DNA from: Taxawa tesnikishii (nom. ined.)
Lineage: Eukaryota > Ascomycota > Dothideomycetes > Dothideales
Direction of reading: 5' to 3'
Length of the DNA: 64,000 bases
Assembly: GCA_030247885.1 (NCBI GenBank)
Contig: JAPDRO010000001.1
Span: forward strand, 248,001 to 312,000
Made by a program: the position numbers and the translations under genes. The notes under the pieces were generated by a model. The model had not been told where the DNA came from, ran no database searches, and was given only the letters and a program-made list of their open reading frames with translations. This document shows positions 47,223 to 59,136 of the stretch, piece after piece; within the stretch, counting starts at the first letter, position 1; each line of letters starts with the position of its first letter.

Positions 47223-49371
47223 ATGGCTCCTCAGAATGGTCAGATCAACCACAAGAAGCACGCATCCGGTCGCGTTGTTCCAGCTATTCCGCTCCAGCTC
47301 ACGCGAAAGCGCTCCGTGAAGCCAACTGTCAACGGCACGCGTCTGGAGCAACAACCACTGGAGGAGAGCAAAGGCTCAGTCTCGGATGCTGTAGCAGAAA
47401 CACCGGTAGAGGAGATCTGGGCCAGAGATGGAATCATCAAGGATTCACAGGCCATCGGTCATAACCTTCCGAAGTCGGACGTCGCGCAGCCCGTGCAAGA
47501 CGTGCAAGATGTGCAGGAAGTGAAAGACGAGAAGCAAGAGGTCGCGGATGTCGCACCTCCACCGGAGGCGCTTGATCGACTTCTCGAGGAAGGCAGAGTA
47601 ACAGTGGACGATTCCATCCAGGCTCAGGCAGGTGCGGCTGATCCGGATGCTGCAGCGGTCATCGAGGACCCAATTCCAGCAAAGCCGGCGTCACCTGAAC
47701 AGTTGATCTCTCCAATGAAGAAGGTGAACCTTAGGAGCGGCAGAACCGAACTTCCGCCAGCTTTCGTCCCATCTTCATTGCGCCATCAGCAGTCGCATTC
47801 AGAGACACTTTCTAAGCTATCTCAGCCAGTCACTCAGGCCATGCATCAGCCTGCTCACCCTAGCGTTGACGGTATCGTCTTTGGTGGATACGCCGACTCA
47901 GCTCAATCCTCGCCCGCTCCTTCACAGTCCGCCAACTCCATGTTCAGCCAGCCTCCTGGACTCGTGAATGGAAACATGAACGGCGCGGTGCCTCCACCAT
48001 TCCCTCATCCAGGACACTCACACTATCCGCCTGTACCTGTTCCTTTTCCACCGCAGCAGCACGGACTTCCGTTGGACGGAAGGGCCGACCTTCCTCCTGC
48101 ACCATCAGCAGCATGGATGCCTACACCTGATGGTATCTCCGCCAATGCACACCCTCACGCCACCAACGGCCCTTATCTGAACGGCTTTGCGCACGGCTCA
48201 CGTCCTGCTTCACAGGCATCATCGGCTCCGCATGAGGCTCGGGAGCCCGTTATACGGACTCCGGACACGTCATTCACTGGCGATGATTCTGTTCAGCGCT
48301 CAGCCGTGCAGCCCCTCCAAATATGCAACCACCGTCAGAGGCATTCCTTTACGCGCAAGATCCCCTGCTTTCGTTGAGAGACTATCTTCTTAGCCAGTTT
48401 GGCAATCCCGAATTCGCAGATTACATTCTGGAGCTTCACGACCACCAGTTTCCGCCACGAAGCATACCGACCCACGGTATGCTGTTGGCACGTAGCCCTG
48501 GCCTCGTAGCCATGATGCGAGCAGCTTCCCCAAATCCGAGCCGCAAATGGTCAAACGCCTGATGCTGCCTCCTCGATTTTATTTCAGATACTTTGACGGT
48601 GCTGTCGAAGCTCTGAGGTACCTATATGGCGCTCCGCCCCTCGACGGCAATCCGTTTTTCGGATCAGCGATGGATCCAACTACCTTGGATGGTCACATGA
48701 AGTACGCTCTGTCATATGCCGCTGCTGGAATAGGCATGCAAATCCCAGTGATTTTCAACCGAGGCCTGGACATTGCAAGCCGCTTACTGAGATGGGAGAA
48801 CGTGGAGACAGCGCTAGCATTTGCACTTGACGGTGGCATCAGTCCGACGTGGGGGACCGGCTTGGAAAACTCCTCCCTGAACGAGTTCCCGGAATTCGCT
48901 AGCCCACCCACCTACGACCCTTTCGCAACTCACTTCCTCCACACCATCCTAGACTTTTTGGTTTTCCATTTCCCGACAAACTTCGTCCTTGAGCGATTCC
49001 CTGCCGGACCCAATCACGCATCTCGCTTATCCATCTCTGACCCCCGTCTTAAGGCTCTCAAGTTTGGTGACTTGGGAGATGGATACAACACCCAGCAGCC
49101 GTTGGCCGCATCCACTCTTTCTACCATACTGCTCGACCTGCCTTTCCCGGTGCTCAAGGCGCTGCTCGAGCATCCGGGCCTTGGTGCTAGGTTGGGCTGG
49201 GACCTCGTCATCCGCAATATGCACGCGGTGGTCGAGGAGCGCAAGTCCAGACGTCAGCGAACCGCTGATGGAGTGGCTCCGCACGGCATCTGGGATGAAA
49301 CGATTCAGTTGTCCTCCCGTCACCGCTCAGGTTACGAGCTCGTGCGCCGACGGGCAGAGACTGATGCTTGA
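47223..49371 (+). CDS. BTB/POZ-like fungal protein, two frameshifts
   Basis: Uncharacterised protein of about 716 aa when two missing bases are allowed. The disordered Pro/Ser/Gln-rich N-terminus (residues 1-363) ends SAVQP. A base missing in the C4 run at 48312-48315 leads into PNMQPPSEAFLYAQDPLL and a BTB-like fold (FADYILELHDHQFPPRSIPTHGMLLARSP). A second missing base in CCCCAAA (48528-48534) leads into EPQMVKRLMLPPRFYFRYF and a helical region (DGAVEALRYLYGAPP). The remaining part, to VRRRAETDA, contains ERFPAGPNHASRLSISDPRL. The family is widespread in Pezizomycotina without a known role; a link to ubiquitin ligases or scaffolding is only inferred from BTB. Confidence 0.7.
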
Positions 49372-50227
49372 GCGTATCGTCGGTATTGAGGGACACGTTC
49401 TTGGGAAGGTTGTTGCATAGCAAGCGTGTTGGCGTTTCGTAATGGCACGAGCACGGCTAGTCGAGGTTTATACCGCTGGGCTATGGCGAAGTGCGGATTT
49501 GTTGATTCTCTTCTGCTTTTATGGCGTGATTACTGTTCTGTTCTGGGGGATCATAGGGCGCTGCAAGGAGGGAATATGGGTAAGTACAAAAAGCGCTGCA
49601 GTTTATATAGCTTACGCGGGCCACGCCTGTTCATGACTGATGCTAATGCCTGGCGGATACCCTCGTCTGGCCTGTAGATAGGGAAGTACAAATGAGTCTT
49701 GCTCAGACCTTAGTTCTTCTTATGCGGACGACCGCTTTTGGCCATCGAGGAACTTTCTGAACGTGACTGCTGGCCAGTAATTTCTCTTGTTTGGCGTGGT
49801 TGGTTCTGGTACTGCACTTGAGAACTGCCGTCTTGCGAAAACCCCTTGATCGTCTGTGTCAAGTGCTCTCTCGCTGACACAGTTGCGCCTTGCTCCTTCG
49901 CATGGGATGGATATCTTCTCTTGCCTCAGCACTCCCCTCAAATGATCCTGTAGGTGTAGTTGCGCTTCGGAACTTGCATCTGCATCCGCGCGACCGGGCT
50001 TCAAAACACCCATCCATCCTTGGAAATACTGTGTTTACGTATGTACCCCGTCTTCATCAGCAGGTGCCATGATGCTTTCTCGAGAAGCTTTGTCAGTCCG
50101 CTGTCTGGCAATGAGCGACAGAATAGAAAGTTCGGCAAAGTCCTGCCGAGGGCTCGATGCCAAGCCCGGTCTCTATTTACTTGTTTACTTCTAGTGTTTG
50201 CGACTGTACACCTCCAAAAGCCATTCT
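49372..50227. other. intergenic, 0.86 kb
   Basis: No gene is supported. Confidence 0.4.
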
Positions 50228-52494
50228 TCTTCCATTCCGATTAATAACATGGCTGGACCTCTATCGCCTCTGTCATCCTCAGCTGTCAATGCTCGTTCGT
50301 CTATGCTTGACCACAGAAACACGCCTCCGCCAAGATCTCCACTGAACAACATGAGCACCGCCTACGCCGACGAATCCGTCATCGATTGGGATGGTCCACC
50401 AAGCTCACCCTTCGTGAGTGAGGTGGCAGACAGCCGTGCCCCCAGCAAATCCTGGGATCAGCAAGCTGCTGACCCGGAAGTTGATGCTATCTTCGAGGAC
50501 CCAGCTAGCCCGGAACTTCCTCGACGCGGCGAGAAGCCAACTACCTACACCTTCAAGCAGGATGGCGACGAGGACAAGGAAAACACACCGGACGAATCGG
50601 AGAACGTCACGATGAAGTTCGCACCAGTACAAGACGTCTCCACTCCTACAAAGCGCTGGGACGCAAGCCCAAGAAAAGAGATGCATAAAGACGCAGATGC
50701 GATTGCGATGCCTCCACCATCTCTGCGTAAGCGCAGCTCTCCCACCAAGTCATCGCCTTTGAAGACGCTCCGAAACGCAGCTGCAACTCCACTTCCGAGA
50801 AGCCAAGACTCGTCGTTCGAGGAGTCGGAGGAGCGGCTTGGTGAATTGACAGCACGTAGCAACCGCTTCGTTGACCAAAACACTACCTTTGCCGACGAGA
50901 CCAGCGTTGATGACACTTGCTTCAGCACCTTCTCTGAGATCCCGGAGATGACCTTGTTTGCCAAGATTGGAGACACAAGGAGCAGTCCACTCAAACAGCA
51001 GACAATGGTACAGTATCTCTTATCTTGCCATACCGAAACTTACTGACCGCCATGTAGACACCACGTGGTGTCGGTCTGACCACTCCGAATGCACTGCGCA
51101 AGCAGACAGCCGATTCGCGCTCTCCCTCACCCACTCCACGCAGGCAGAGGTCGCCCGTAAAAGACGGCAACACCACGAGCCTTCTCCTCGACTTTACCCA
51201 GCAGATTGAGTCTTACTCCAACCCCGCTCAACGCGCCCGGCAGTCGCCCGCAAAGTCCAGCACACAACCAAACCTTCTTTCCTATCTGAATAACCAGCGC
51301 ACACCCGCAAAGAGCCGCGCAAGCATGGCGTCACCTATGAAGTCGAACAGCCTCCTTGACCTCCTCGATTTCGACCTACCTCCACCATCCACACCTCGCT
51401 CCATGCCGACCATTAGTGTCCGTGAAATGGAATCGCTCAAGTCGAACTACCTTTCTCAGCTTTCTTCGCTGCGTGCGACATTGTCCGGTAGAGAGGCGGA
51501 GGTGGAGTCATTGAAGAAGGCAGTCAATGACGCGGAAAGGAGGGTAGGCGAGGCGCAAGAGGCGATGCGCGAAGAGAAATCCGCGCGTGAGCACGCCGAC
51601 TCTGCATGCGCTGGGTGGGAGAAGCGTGGCACGGAGCTCGAGAACGTGCTGAAGAGTGTCAAGGAGGAAGTTATCCGGTCCGAGGACGAGAAGACATCGC
51701 TAGCACAACGCGTCGAGGACGCCGAGCGACGCGCCGAGGAAGCCGAAGCGAGAGCACTGGAGTTGCAGACCAAGCTTGCTGCGATTCCCAAGACGAACGC
51801 GGACGGAAGCGTCGACGAGGCAGAGATACAGAGGCTGGTCCAAGCTCAACTAGACCTCAAGATCGAGACCGTCTCGAGGGAATTGCATGCGGTCTACAAG
51901 AAGAAGCACGAGACCAAAGTCGCGACGCTGAAGAAGTCGTACGAAGCACGCAGCGAGAAGAAGCTAGTGGAGATGCAGGCACGCGTCGACCAACTTAGCG
52001 CTCAGAACGAAGAACTCCAGGCCGTAAAGGAGGACACATTCGCCCTGCTCCCGCCGTCCAAGGCGTCGAGCGATCACCGCCTGGATATGGAGAAGCAAAA
52101 GGCCGAGATCGAGGAGCAGAAGGCGCGACTGGCCGGATACGCCACGGAAATGCGCAGCCTTCAGGACTCGCACGCCGTCATGATGCGCGAGCTGGAGAAG
52201 GAGAGGGTCGAGAAGGGCGATCTCGTCGCCGCCGTGGAGGAGATGCTCAAGATGCAGGCCGAGGTCGGCAACGTCAGCGTCGCCGAGGATCTGAAGAAAA
52301 GCATAGGTGTCGGTATGGGCATTCAGAGGCCCTCAAGGCTTGGTATGGGTGGCGGATTGGGCATGGACAGCGGTTTGAGAGCTCCGGGCAGTGGTCTTAG
52401 GGCACCAGGGAGCGGCATCGGCAGGCCGTCGGTGGGAAAAAGCAAGATGATGAGCAACATTGAGAGGATGGGAGGTGGACGGAGCTTCGAGTAA
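50228..52494 (+). CDS. large coiled-coil protein with CDK-type sites, possible spindle-pole protein
   Basis: A 738 aa protein with one intron (51008-51057). The N-terminal half is disordered and dense in SP/TP sites (SPLKT, TPTKRW, SPRKE, SSPTKSSPLKT, SPTPRRQRSP), typical of mitotically phosphorylated proteins. It holds the short conserved-looking TSLLLDFTQQIESYS. From about residue 390 a long coiled coil runs over about 270 residues (REAEVESLKKAVNDAERR, VARELH-like ETVSRELHAVYKKKHE). A Gly-rich tail contains a repeated LRAPGSG. I infer a cytoskeletal, spindle-pole or septum role from architecture only; no catalytic domain is present. Confidence 0.65.
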
Positions 52495-52836
52495 TGCTGC
52501 TGCCGTGGCAATCAAGTGGTGAAGGGGGAGGGCGACGAGCGTTTGGATGAACAAAAACTGGAATTTCCGTATGCGCAGGCGCACTGGATAGGGATGACGC
52601 CCCGTGTGCTCTCAATGGTTGTAGAAAACTATCCAACGCAGCAATCAATTGCTTTCAAATACCTTCTAAGTTTCATGTTACACATTGCATGCTGGGTGAA
52701 CCGAAGTGAACTGAAATACGGCCAGATGACTAAGCACCGGCGGCTTTCTTGGCACCTCCGAGATCTGAGGCTTGATCCCGAACAATCCAGCTGGAAAACA
52801 GGACAACGCATCTCCGACAATCCATTTTCAACCGCA
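52495..52836. other. intergenic, 0.34 kb
   Basis: Promoter and leader of the mL50 gene; no gene is supported. Confidence 0.4.
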
Positions 52837-54211
52837 ATGCGGCGCATATCTCCCCTCGAGCGGTCGTTAGACCAGCTCCTGGCCCCCAATTCCTCGCGCT
52901 CAGTCTGCCGCTCTTGCCGTCTCCGCGTCATCTCCCAGCGCCGCAATCTCCATACCACACAACCGCAACAGGCCTTCACCGACCGCCTCTTCGGCCGCAA
53001 GGAGAAGGTTCCCGAGGCACAGCAAGGTGGTTCCGTAACGGAAGCGGACAGATATGAGGCCGAAGCAGGCCAGAGGGCGTCGGGAAGCGCAGGGGGCAGG
53101 AGGGGGCGTGTCGCGGAGAGGATCGATCCGACCAAAGAACCCGAGTATATCGTGGCCACGAGCTGGGAGGGCTTGGAGAGGATAGGCGGCGAGAAGTGGA
53201 TTGAGGAATCTCTGGATCAGGGGGATACGTATGTTGGGTGAGTGAGAACAAAGAGTATTTGGATATTTGATGATGTTGGCCGTTATGGCGCACGACAGTA
53301 TGTGGAGGGAATTCCCTATGCTGACGCACGTGGGATCTACAGATGGGGCAAGAAGAAGGAGTCCAACCCCAACCGTAGCTTGTACCAGGAAGCTCAGCTG
53401 AAGCGGATGCTCCGTGACACAGCCGTCGAGGTTTTCGCACTCCGCGATGCAGGTAGAAATATCATGGAGGTTTGCAACCCGCGACAGGTGGAAGGCGACA
53501 ATCCTTTCGCAAATGACGTGGGAGTCAGTGTTGGGAAGGGAGAGTTGAATCTGGCTTTTAAGGACCTGCAACAGAGGGACCTGGTGCTGGAGAACATCAT
53601 GACCAGCGAACAATTGGAAGAGGCGGACCGTCTAGCTGAAGAACAATTGAAGCAGCAAGAGACCGGCGCTGGACAAGAGGCTGTTGCAGCCGTAGGAGAA
53701 GTCTCGTCGGAACCCGTACAGAGCGAGTCCGCCTCTGCGCAAGTCCAGCAGCCAACAGCGGCGACGGCTACGAAAGCCATCGGTGCGGACGACAAATGGC
53801 TGGTCCTCGGGCTCGCCGATCCTGCCATCAAATTCGCCGTAAGTACACGTCTACTTCTTGATACTTTCCTTGCGTTCCTTATTCACATCGTTACAGATCA
53901 CAAAGCGCATGATCCAACTCACCGGCCTGCCCATCTCGGACTTCACTCTTTCGACTACCTCGACGCTCTTCGGCCTCCTGGAAGCGCTTGTCGCCGTCCG
54001 TAGACCGAAGGCCAAGAAGCTCGCCCCGCAACTCAAGGTCTCGGATGCCATCGCGCAGCTGCCGAACGTCAAGGTCGCATCGAGGAGGATCACGCCAATT
54101 GACAAGGAGAAGGAGGTTGGAAGATGGAAGTTGATTCAGCAGGAGTTGCTTGACAGAGGTCTGCCGGTTACGGGGTCGAACAAGGTCCACAAGGCTCTGT
54201 ACAAGCGGTAG
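52837..54211 (+). CDS. MRPL13: mitochondrial large-subunit ribosomal protein mL50
   Basis: Mitoribosomal protein of about 403 aa (yeast Mrpl13). The N-terminus is rich in Arg/Ser without acids, with RRNLHTTQPQQAF fitting a mitochondrial presequence cleavage region. Conserved stretches are EYIVATSWEGLERIG, then LKRMLRDTAVEVFALRDAG, NIMTSEQLEEA, and the C-terminal ITKRMIQLTGLPISDFTLS, FGLLEALVAVRRPK, WKLIQQELLDRGLPVTGSNK. Introns are 53238-53342 and 53839-53896. The first acceptor is inferred from phase (exon 2 begins with WGKKKES) and is less sure. An upstream in-frame start at 52516 is rejected because it would place non-presequence residues first. Confidence 0.85.
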
Positions 54212-55315
54212 ACAGCGACTGCGAGGGTTTGAGGTTAGATGTGCCGCCAAGGGCGAAGAATGCCTTACCAGCTCTTAGACGTACTCGATTCCAGACTTCA
54301 TTCACGCGGGAACGGTTGTGTTCGTCCGCTGCTGGTTAATTAGTGGCCGATCGGTTAGTGAAGCCTGGTATGTAGGCTGAGGAACGCATTGCCGGTGTTT
54401 CTAGGACGGAAATAGTGTAGTATATGTAAAACAACATTGTACAGATACTTGATGCCCGTTCACTCTTTTGCGAGATCAAAAGCTATTAGTCTGCACACAT
54501 TCGTTCCAATTGGAGTTGGTCGTCACCCTCATCATCGCCCGAACCCTCGACATCCTTCTTCACCCGCAGGCATGGTCGACACGATGCAAAGAACAGCATC
54601 TCTTGCTTGCCGAAGTTGGTGTCTACAGACAGAGGGACGGAACAGCAGCAGCGCAAGATGGACTAAGATGCTCGTGACGACAGATTGTTGTACTCTTGCC
54701 GTCCTTATTAGTGCGGGTCTAATATTGATATAGAAGCCCTGCTTCACAGTTCATGTCCTCTACATTGTATGTACGCCGTTCTTTGTGAGCTCAGTCAATG
54801 AGAGTCGTTACATTGACCTTTCCAAGCGGTGGGACGTGATAACTAGGGGTCGAAGGTAGGTGTATACGTATCTCACGATCGATACTACAACGATTCTTCC
54901 TTTACTGTTAACCGAACCACGAGGGCTAATTCCGTAGTCCTCCCTGGCTCGGGGCGATGCAATATCAATCCATGAAGGGAATGCCTTCCCGACCGAATCC
55001 TTTCCCAACTTCGAGAGCCTTTCCGGGAGACGGATCTGCCTCTACTCATAGCTGGAGGGTTCGATATATTAAACAGTGGTATCGAATTCTCAGGGCTTCA
55101 CCTGTTCCGCTGCGGACCAACTGTCCAATCATGGACGTGCTGCCCCTTCGTTCCGGCAGTACCTGAGCCCTGCCTCGCATGTTGGGCATAGTGGCGTTTG
55201 GACAGGCTGGCCACGAATGTTTACTCGCAGCGAGCCATCAATGGCTGCACTTGCACTCTGGACTTTCCGTCCTCAGCATATCGATGAGTCTACATTTTCG
55301 TTCGCCCGCGCAGCT
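54212..55315. other. intergenic, 1.1 kb, convergent 3' ends
   Basis: No gene is supported between mL50 and rtf2. Confidence 0.4.
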
Positions 55316-56263
55316 TTATTTGTGCCTGGCGTCGGCGGGAATTTCGAATCCGCGCGTCATGAAATCGCTGCTCTTTCCCTGCGGCTTTGACTGATCGCGC
55401 GACGAGAACAGCGACCGTACGTTGTCGTTATCCACCTTGCGTTTCTTGGTAGTCTGCTCGGCGAGCACTTTCGCCGTCAGAGATGCCGTGGCCGCATTGT
55501 TGATGCCATTGACAGGTGTTGAGGTGCGCGGTGTTGGCGTGCCTCTGCTGGATGTGGGTTGCTTGGAATCCGTCTTTTCAGTGTAGAGGGTTGCTGTAGT
55601 TGAGGTGCCATCCGCAGTATCGATGGCGTGCTTCTTGCGCTTCTTGCTGCTTTCCTTGGAGGCCTTCTTGAGCGAGTGGGTCAGGTTGTTCTCCTTGAGC
55701 CTCTTCATGCGTAGCGCCAGGCGCGCGACGTCCGTCTCCGCAACCGGAATTATCGGGATTATGTCGTTGGACGCATACGTTTCGTTGCACACCAGACACC
55801 TCTCGCCGGACACTTCTTTAATGGCGCTGCCGGAAAAAGCATGCCCGCACGGCACGAGGTAAACCGCCTTCGAGCCAGGTCCTAGCCTGTCGCCGGTAAC
55901 GGGACACTTCCATTTTTGTTGGTCATTCTTACAGTCGCCACTGGTGTCAGATTCGAACTTGACTTCTATGATATCCTTCAAGCTCTTGACGCTGCCCTGA
56001 AGTATCGCCTCCGCTTCAGTCTTGCTCGCTTCGCCGGCTTCCGAGGGTAACAAGTATTCCAGGATCGTGTCCTTGTTATACAGCTTCCCGTTACAATCCG
56101 AGACAACGGGCGCTGCGAGCGGTTTTCGTGATATGGGGTCCGTCGTCCAGTAGTACGATTGTTGCTCGGCTTGCTTTTCTTTCTGCTGCGTCACGGTGGG
56201 GTTGCGCGCGGCTTCCTTAACGAGTTCGCGACGCGTGGGGATACTGCCACCATCGTTACCCAT
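55316..56263 (-). CDS. rtf2: Rtf2 replication-termination / spliceosome-associated RING-like protein
   Basis: Single-exon 315 aa nuclear protein. The N-terminus MGNDGGSIPTRRELVK is diagnostic. Then come YYWTTDPISRKPLAAPVVSD, LYNKDTILEYLL and a C2HC2-type RING-like finger (WKCPVTG, LVPCGHAFSGSAI, CLVCNETY, DIIPI). The C-terminus is basic (KKRKKHA, TKKRKVD) and ends SSDFMTRGFEIPADARHK. In fission yeast the family stabilises forks at the RTS1 barrier and affects splicing. The start at 56263 is chosen over an in-frame ATG at 56314. It is divergent from the pantothenate kinase, sharing a 0.74 kb promoter. Confidence 0.92.
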   Translation of the reverse strand: MGNDGGSIPTRRELVKEAARNPTVTQQKEKQAEQQSYYWTTDPISRKPLAAPVVSDCNGKLYNKDTILEYLLPSEAGEASKTEAEAILQGSVKSLKDIIEVKFESDTSGDCKNDQQKWKCPVTGDRLGPGSKAVYLVPCGHAFSGSAIKEVSGERCLVCNETYASNDIIPIIPVAETDVARLALRMKRLKENNLTHSLKKASKESSKKRKKHAIDTADGTSTTATLYTEKTDSKQPTSSRGTPTPRTSTPVNGINNAATASLTAKVLAEQTTKKRKVDNDNVRSLFSSRDQSKPQGKSSDFMTRGFEIPADARHK

Positions 56264-56999
56264 GGTGGGAGATGTTGCGGCTGGATGGCGAGGGTGGAGG
56301 GTTTCTGCGCGCAAGCGGTTGCGGTAATAGGCGCTGGTGTTCGGTCGCGCAGGTCGGAGGATGCGAGGCAGGATGCTATCACGCGATACACCAGTATCGC
56401 TCTGATTTTCTTGTTGGCAAGCGTATGACTATATTATAAGAAGAGATCAACCGAAGAGATTACGCATGGAAGCAAGACTGGAGTCAATTAAGATTCCCCA
56501 TCCCGCAATGGCCGCGAGCGCCAGCCCGCTGTCTCTCTCTCCGCACAGGGATTGTCGCGTGCTCTCGATGCAGCGAATTGCCGTGGCTCGATTTCCACTT
56601 ATTCCAGTGTATCCACTAAAAGACGAATAACCCCTCTCCTACTCAACCAGACCGTTTGTCGTCTGAGCGGATAAATGGAAAGACAAGCGGTTCGGTATCT
56701 TTTACTGCTCGGGCTTGGCAATGCTGACCGGGCACCTCGGCCCCAATTCAATGCACTCCGCCGTCATCCCCGGCCGCCCCTCTATCGACACTTATCCCGC
56801 TGACGGAAACTCACTTTTTTATTCGAATTCACAGTCACTCGCGTGTCCTCTGCTTTTGCTTTTCTGAAGTATCTGACTCTGCCATTGGGCTCGAACCACT
56901 ATTGTCGCTGCGATCTTACTGCACTTACCTTGCCAACGGGTCTGAACAGTTAGAAGAGCTACATAGCTCAAGCTAAGAGATCCTCGGACAACAGTCACG
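56264..56999. promoter_or_regulatory. shared divergent promoter (rtf2 / pantothenate kinase)
   Basis: A 736-base region between two divergent starts, both of housekeeping type. No gene is seen inside; individual sites are not assigned. Confidence 0.5.
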
Positions 57000-58441
57000 A
57001 TGGAGAATGGTACAGCACCCCGTCAAAGCGTCGCCGTCTCTCCAGCTCGGCGACCGAAATGCAAACCGCAATCCTCGAACCCGGTACCATCAAGATCAAC
57101 GTCTCGGGCGCCTACATTATCGACCATGAAGACGGGAAACCGGGCAAGGAGCTCTCAGCTGACGGCTCCAGCACCGTGCCCACCGAAGAACGCGCCTACG
57201 AACACGACAGACGGGACATCCGATTGCCTAACCACACCGATATCGTTTCGCACGTGGCAGCAGACATCGGCGGCTCGCTGGCCAAAGTCGTTTACTTCAG
57301 CCGGGAACCTGGTGCAAAGGAGCCTGGCGGACGGTTGCACTTCCTGCGTTTCGAAACGGACAAGATTGATGCCTGCATTGAGTTCATGCGGGAGCTGCAG
57401 TCGAAGCAGCGACGCACGAACGGAGAGTCTACACACGCGAAGCTGTGCGTCATGGCGACGGGCGGCGGGGCTTTCAAATACTACGATCGCATAAAGAAGA
57501 AGTTGGGCGTCGACGTTGTGCGCGAGGACGAGATGGAGTGTTTGATCAAGGGACTGGATTTCTTCATCACCGAGATCCCATACGAGGTCTTTACGTACAA
57601 AGAAGAGGACAAGGAGAACCCGATGCACTACATCGAAGAGCAGGAGGAGGTATATCCTTATCTTTTGGTCAACATTGGCAGTGGTGTGAGCATGCTCAAG
57701 GTCTCGGGGCCGTCCGATTTCACGCGTATTGGGGGTACGAGCTTGGGTGGTGGTACGCTTTGGGGGTTGTTGTCACTCTTAACGGGCGCGCGGACATTCG
57801 ACCAGATGCTCTCCATGGCAGAGAAGGGAGACAACGCCAACGTCGACCTGTTAGTGGGAGATATCTATGGTGAAGGCATGGGCTATGAGAAGATTGGGCT
57901 CAGCGAGAAAACGATAGCGAGCAGTTTCGGCAAGGTGTTCAAGCGGAAACGCGAGGCAGAACGCAGCGCCGAAGATGGACATTACGCGAGCAACGGGGAT
58001 TCTGCAAGCCACGAACGGCACGAACAAGCCGAGAGCGCGAGACGAGCGCAGGTGGGCGATGGCAGGATGTTCAAGCCCGAGGACATCAGCCGGAGTCTCC
58101 TGTACGCCGTGAGGTGAGTTATGAGCATCCCCGCTCTCCCTGTTCTTGAACAACCCCTAGATTGGTACGATACTGACTGCCATGCCAGTAACAACATCGG
58201 CCAAATCGCGTACCTCCAATCCGAAAAACACGATCTCAAGCGCATCTACTTCGGTGGCTCCTTCATTCGCGGCCACCGTCAGACGATTCATACGCTCTCT
58301 TACGCCATCAAGTTCTGGTCTAAGGGCAGCAAACAGGCTTATTTCCTGCGTCACGAGGGGTATTTGGGCGCTGTGGGCGCGTTCTTGAAGCGGCAGCCGG
58401 CGAACTGGGGACGCAGGGGCAGTGTAGATGGCTTCGACTAG
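57000..58441 (+). CDS. CAB1: pantothenate kinase (eukaryotic type II), one frameshift
   Basis: Phosphorylates pantothenate, the first step of coenzyme A synthesis; about 455 aa. The ASKHA/PanK motifs are [17 protein letters not shown] (phosphate-binding start), [40 protein letters not shown] and [11 protein letters not shown]. One intron (58114-58188) joins LLYAVR/S to NNIGQIAYL. Upstream of MQTAILE (57059) a one-base deletion in the C4 run at 57018-57021 separates the ATG at 57000 (MENGTAP) from [13 protein letters not shown], a basic stretch that could act as a nuclear signal. If that reading is wrong, translation starts at 57059. CoA feedback is known for the family but is not inferable here. 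Confidence 0.92.
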
Positions 58442-59136
58442 GGCTCGAGAGAATTGCATCCGATGTGTAGATACCCGACATCATGTCTCGCTTCTGGACG
58501 CTAGACCCCGGACCCAACGCCTTCGTCCTAGAACTGCAAGTATACCCGAGCTTGCTCTGTTCCTGCATCCAAGCGTTGCTGGGGACTGTTAACCCCGCAA
58601 ATCCCGATCCTGGCATATAGCTCGCATTCTCTCTCCGAAGATGTTGAGTGGAACCAGCATGTCAAGACTGTTGGAAACCAGAACGGGACCACTGAAAGGA
58701 TAAGGAGCTTGAGGGTAGGCTAGAGTTATTCTCAATCGACACCCGACGTCTCCCCGACCGTGTCGTGTCAGTAATCGCTCTGCTCAGACGTCATGTTGCG
58801 GGATGATCTGGTTGACGCTCCCTTCCCTTCCCCACCGCATCTAAAGATCTAAAGTTGAACTGTCGCGTGTGTGCATTTCCGTCAGCCCCATGGCATGTAC
58901 TCGGTGATGTGATAATACCCTCATCGGAATCCCAGTCGTTTCTTCCTTCATCTGAACATGATAGTATATATTTTCCTCGCACCCTAGTTCCTCCACCACG
59001 GGCGTACCACTTAGCAGCGTGTTGGACGAGGCTGGAGGCAGCGCAAGTCTAGAACCTCATGTTGCTTGGCTCAACCAATATCCTGACTACATGCCAGTAA
59101 CTACGAGCGCCAGGCACCTTTGGCCCAAGACATCAG
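58442..59136. other. intergenic, 0.69 kb
   Basis: No gene is supported. Confidence 0.4.
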
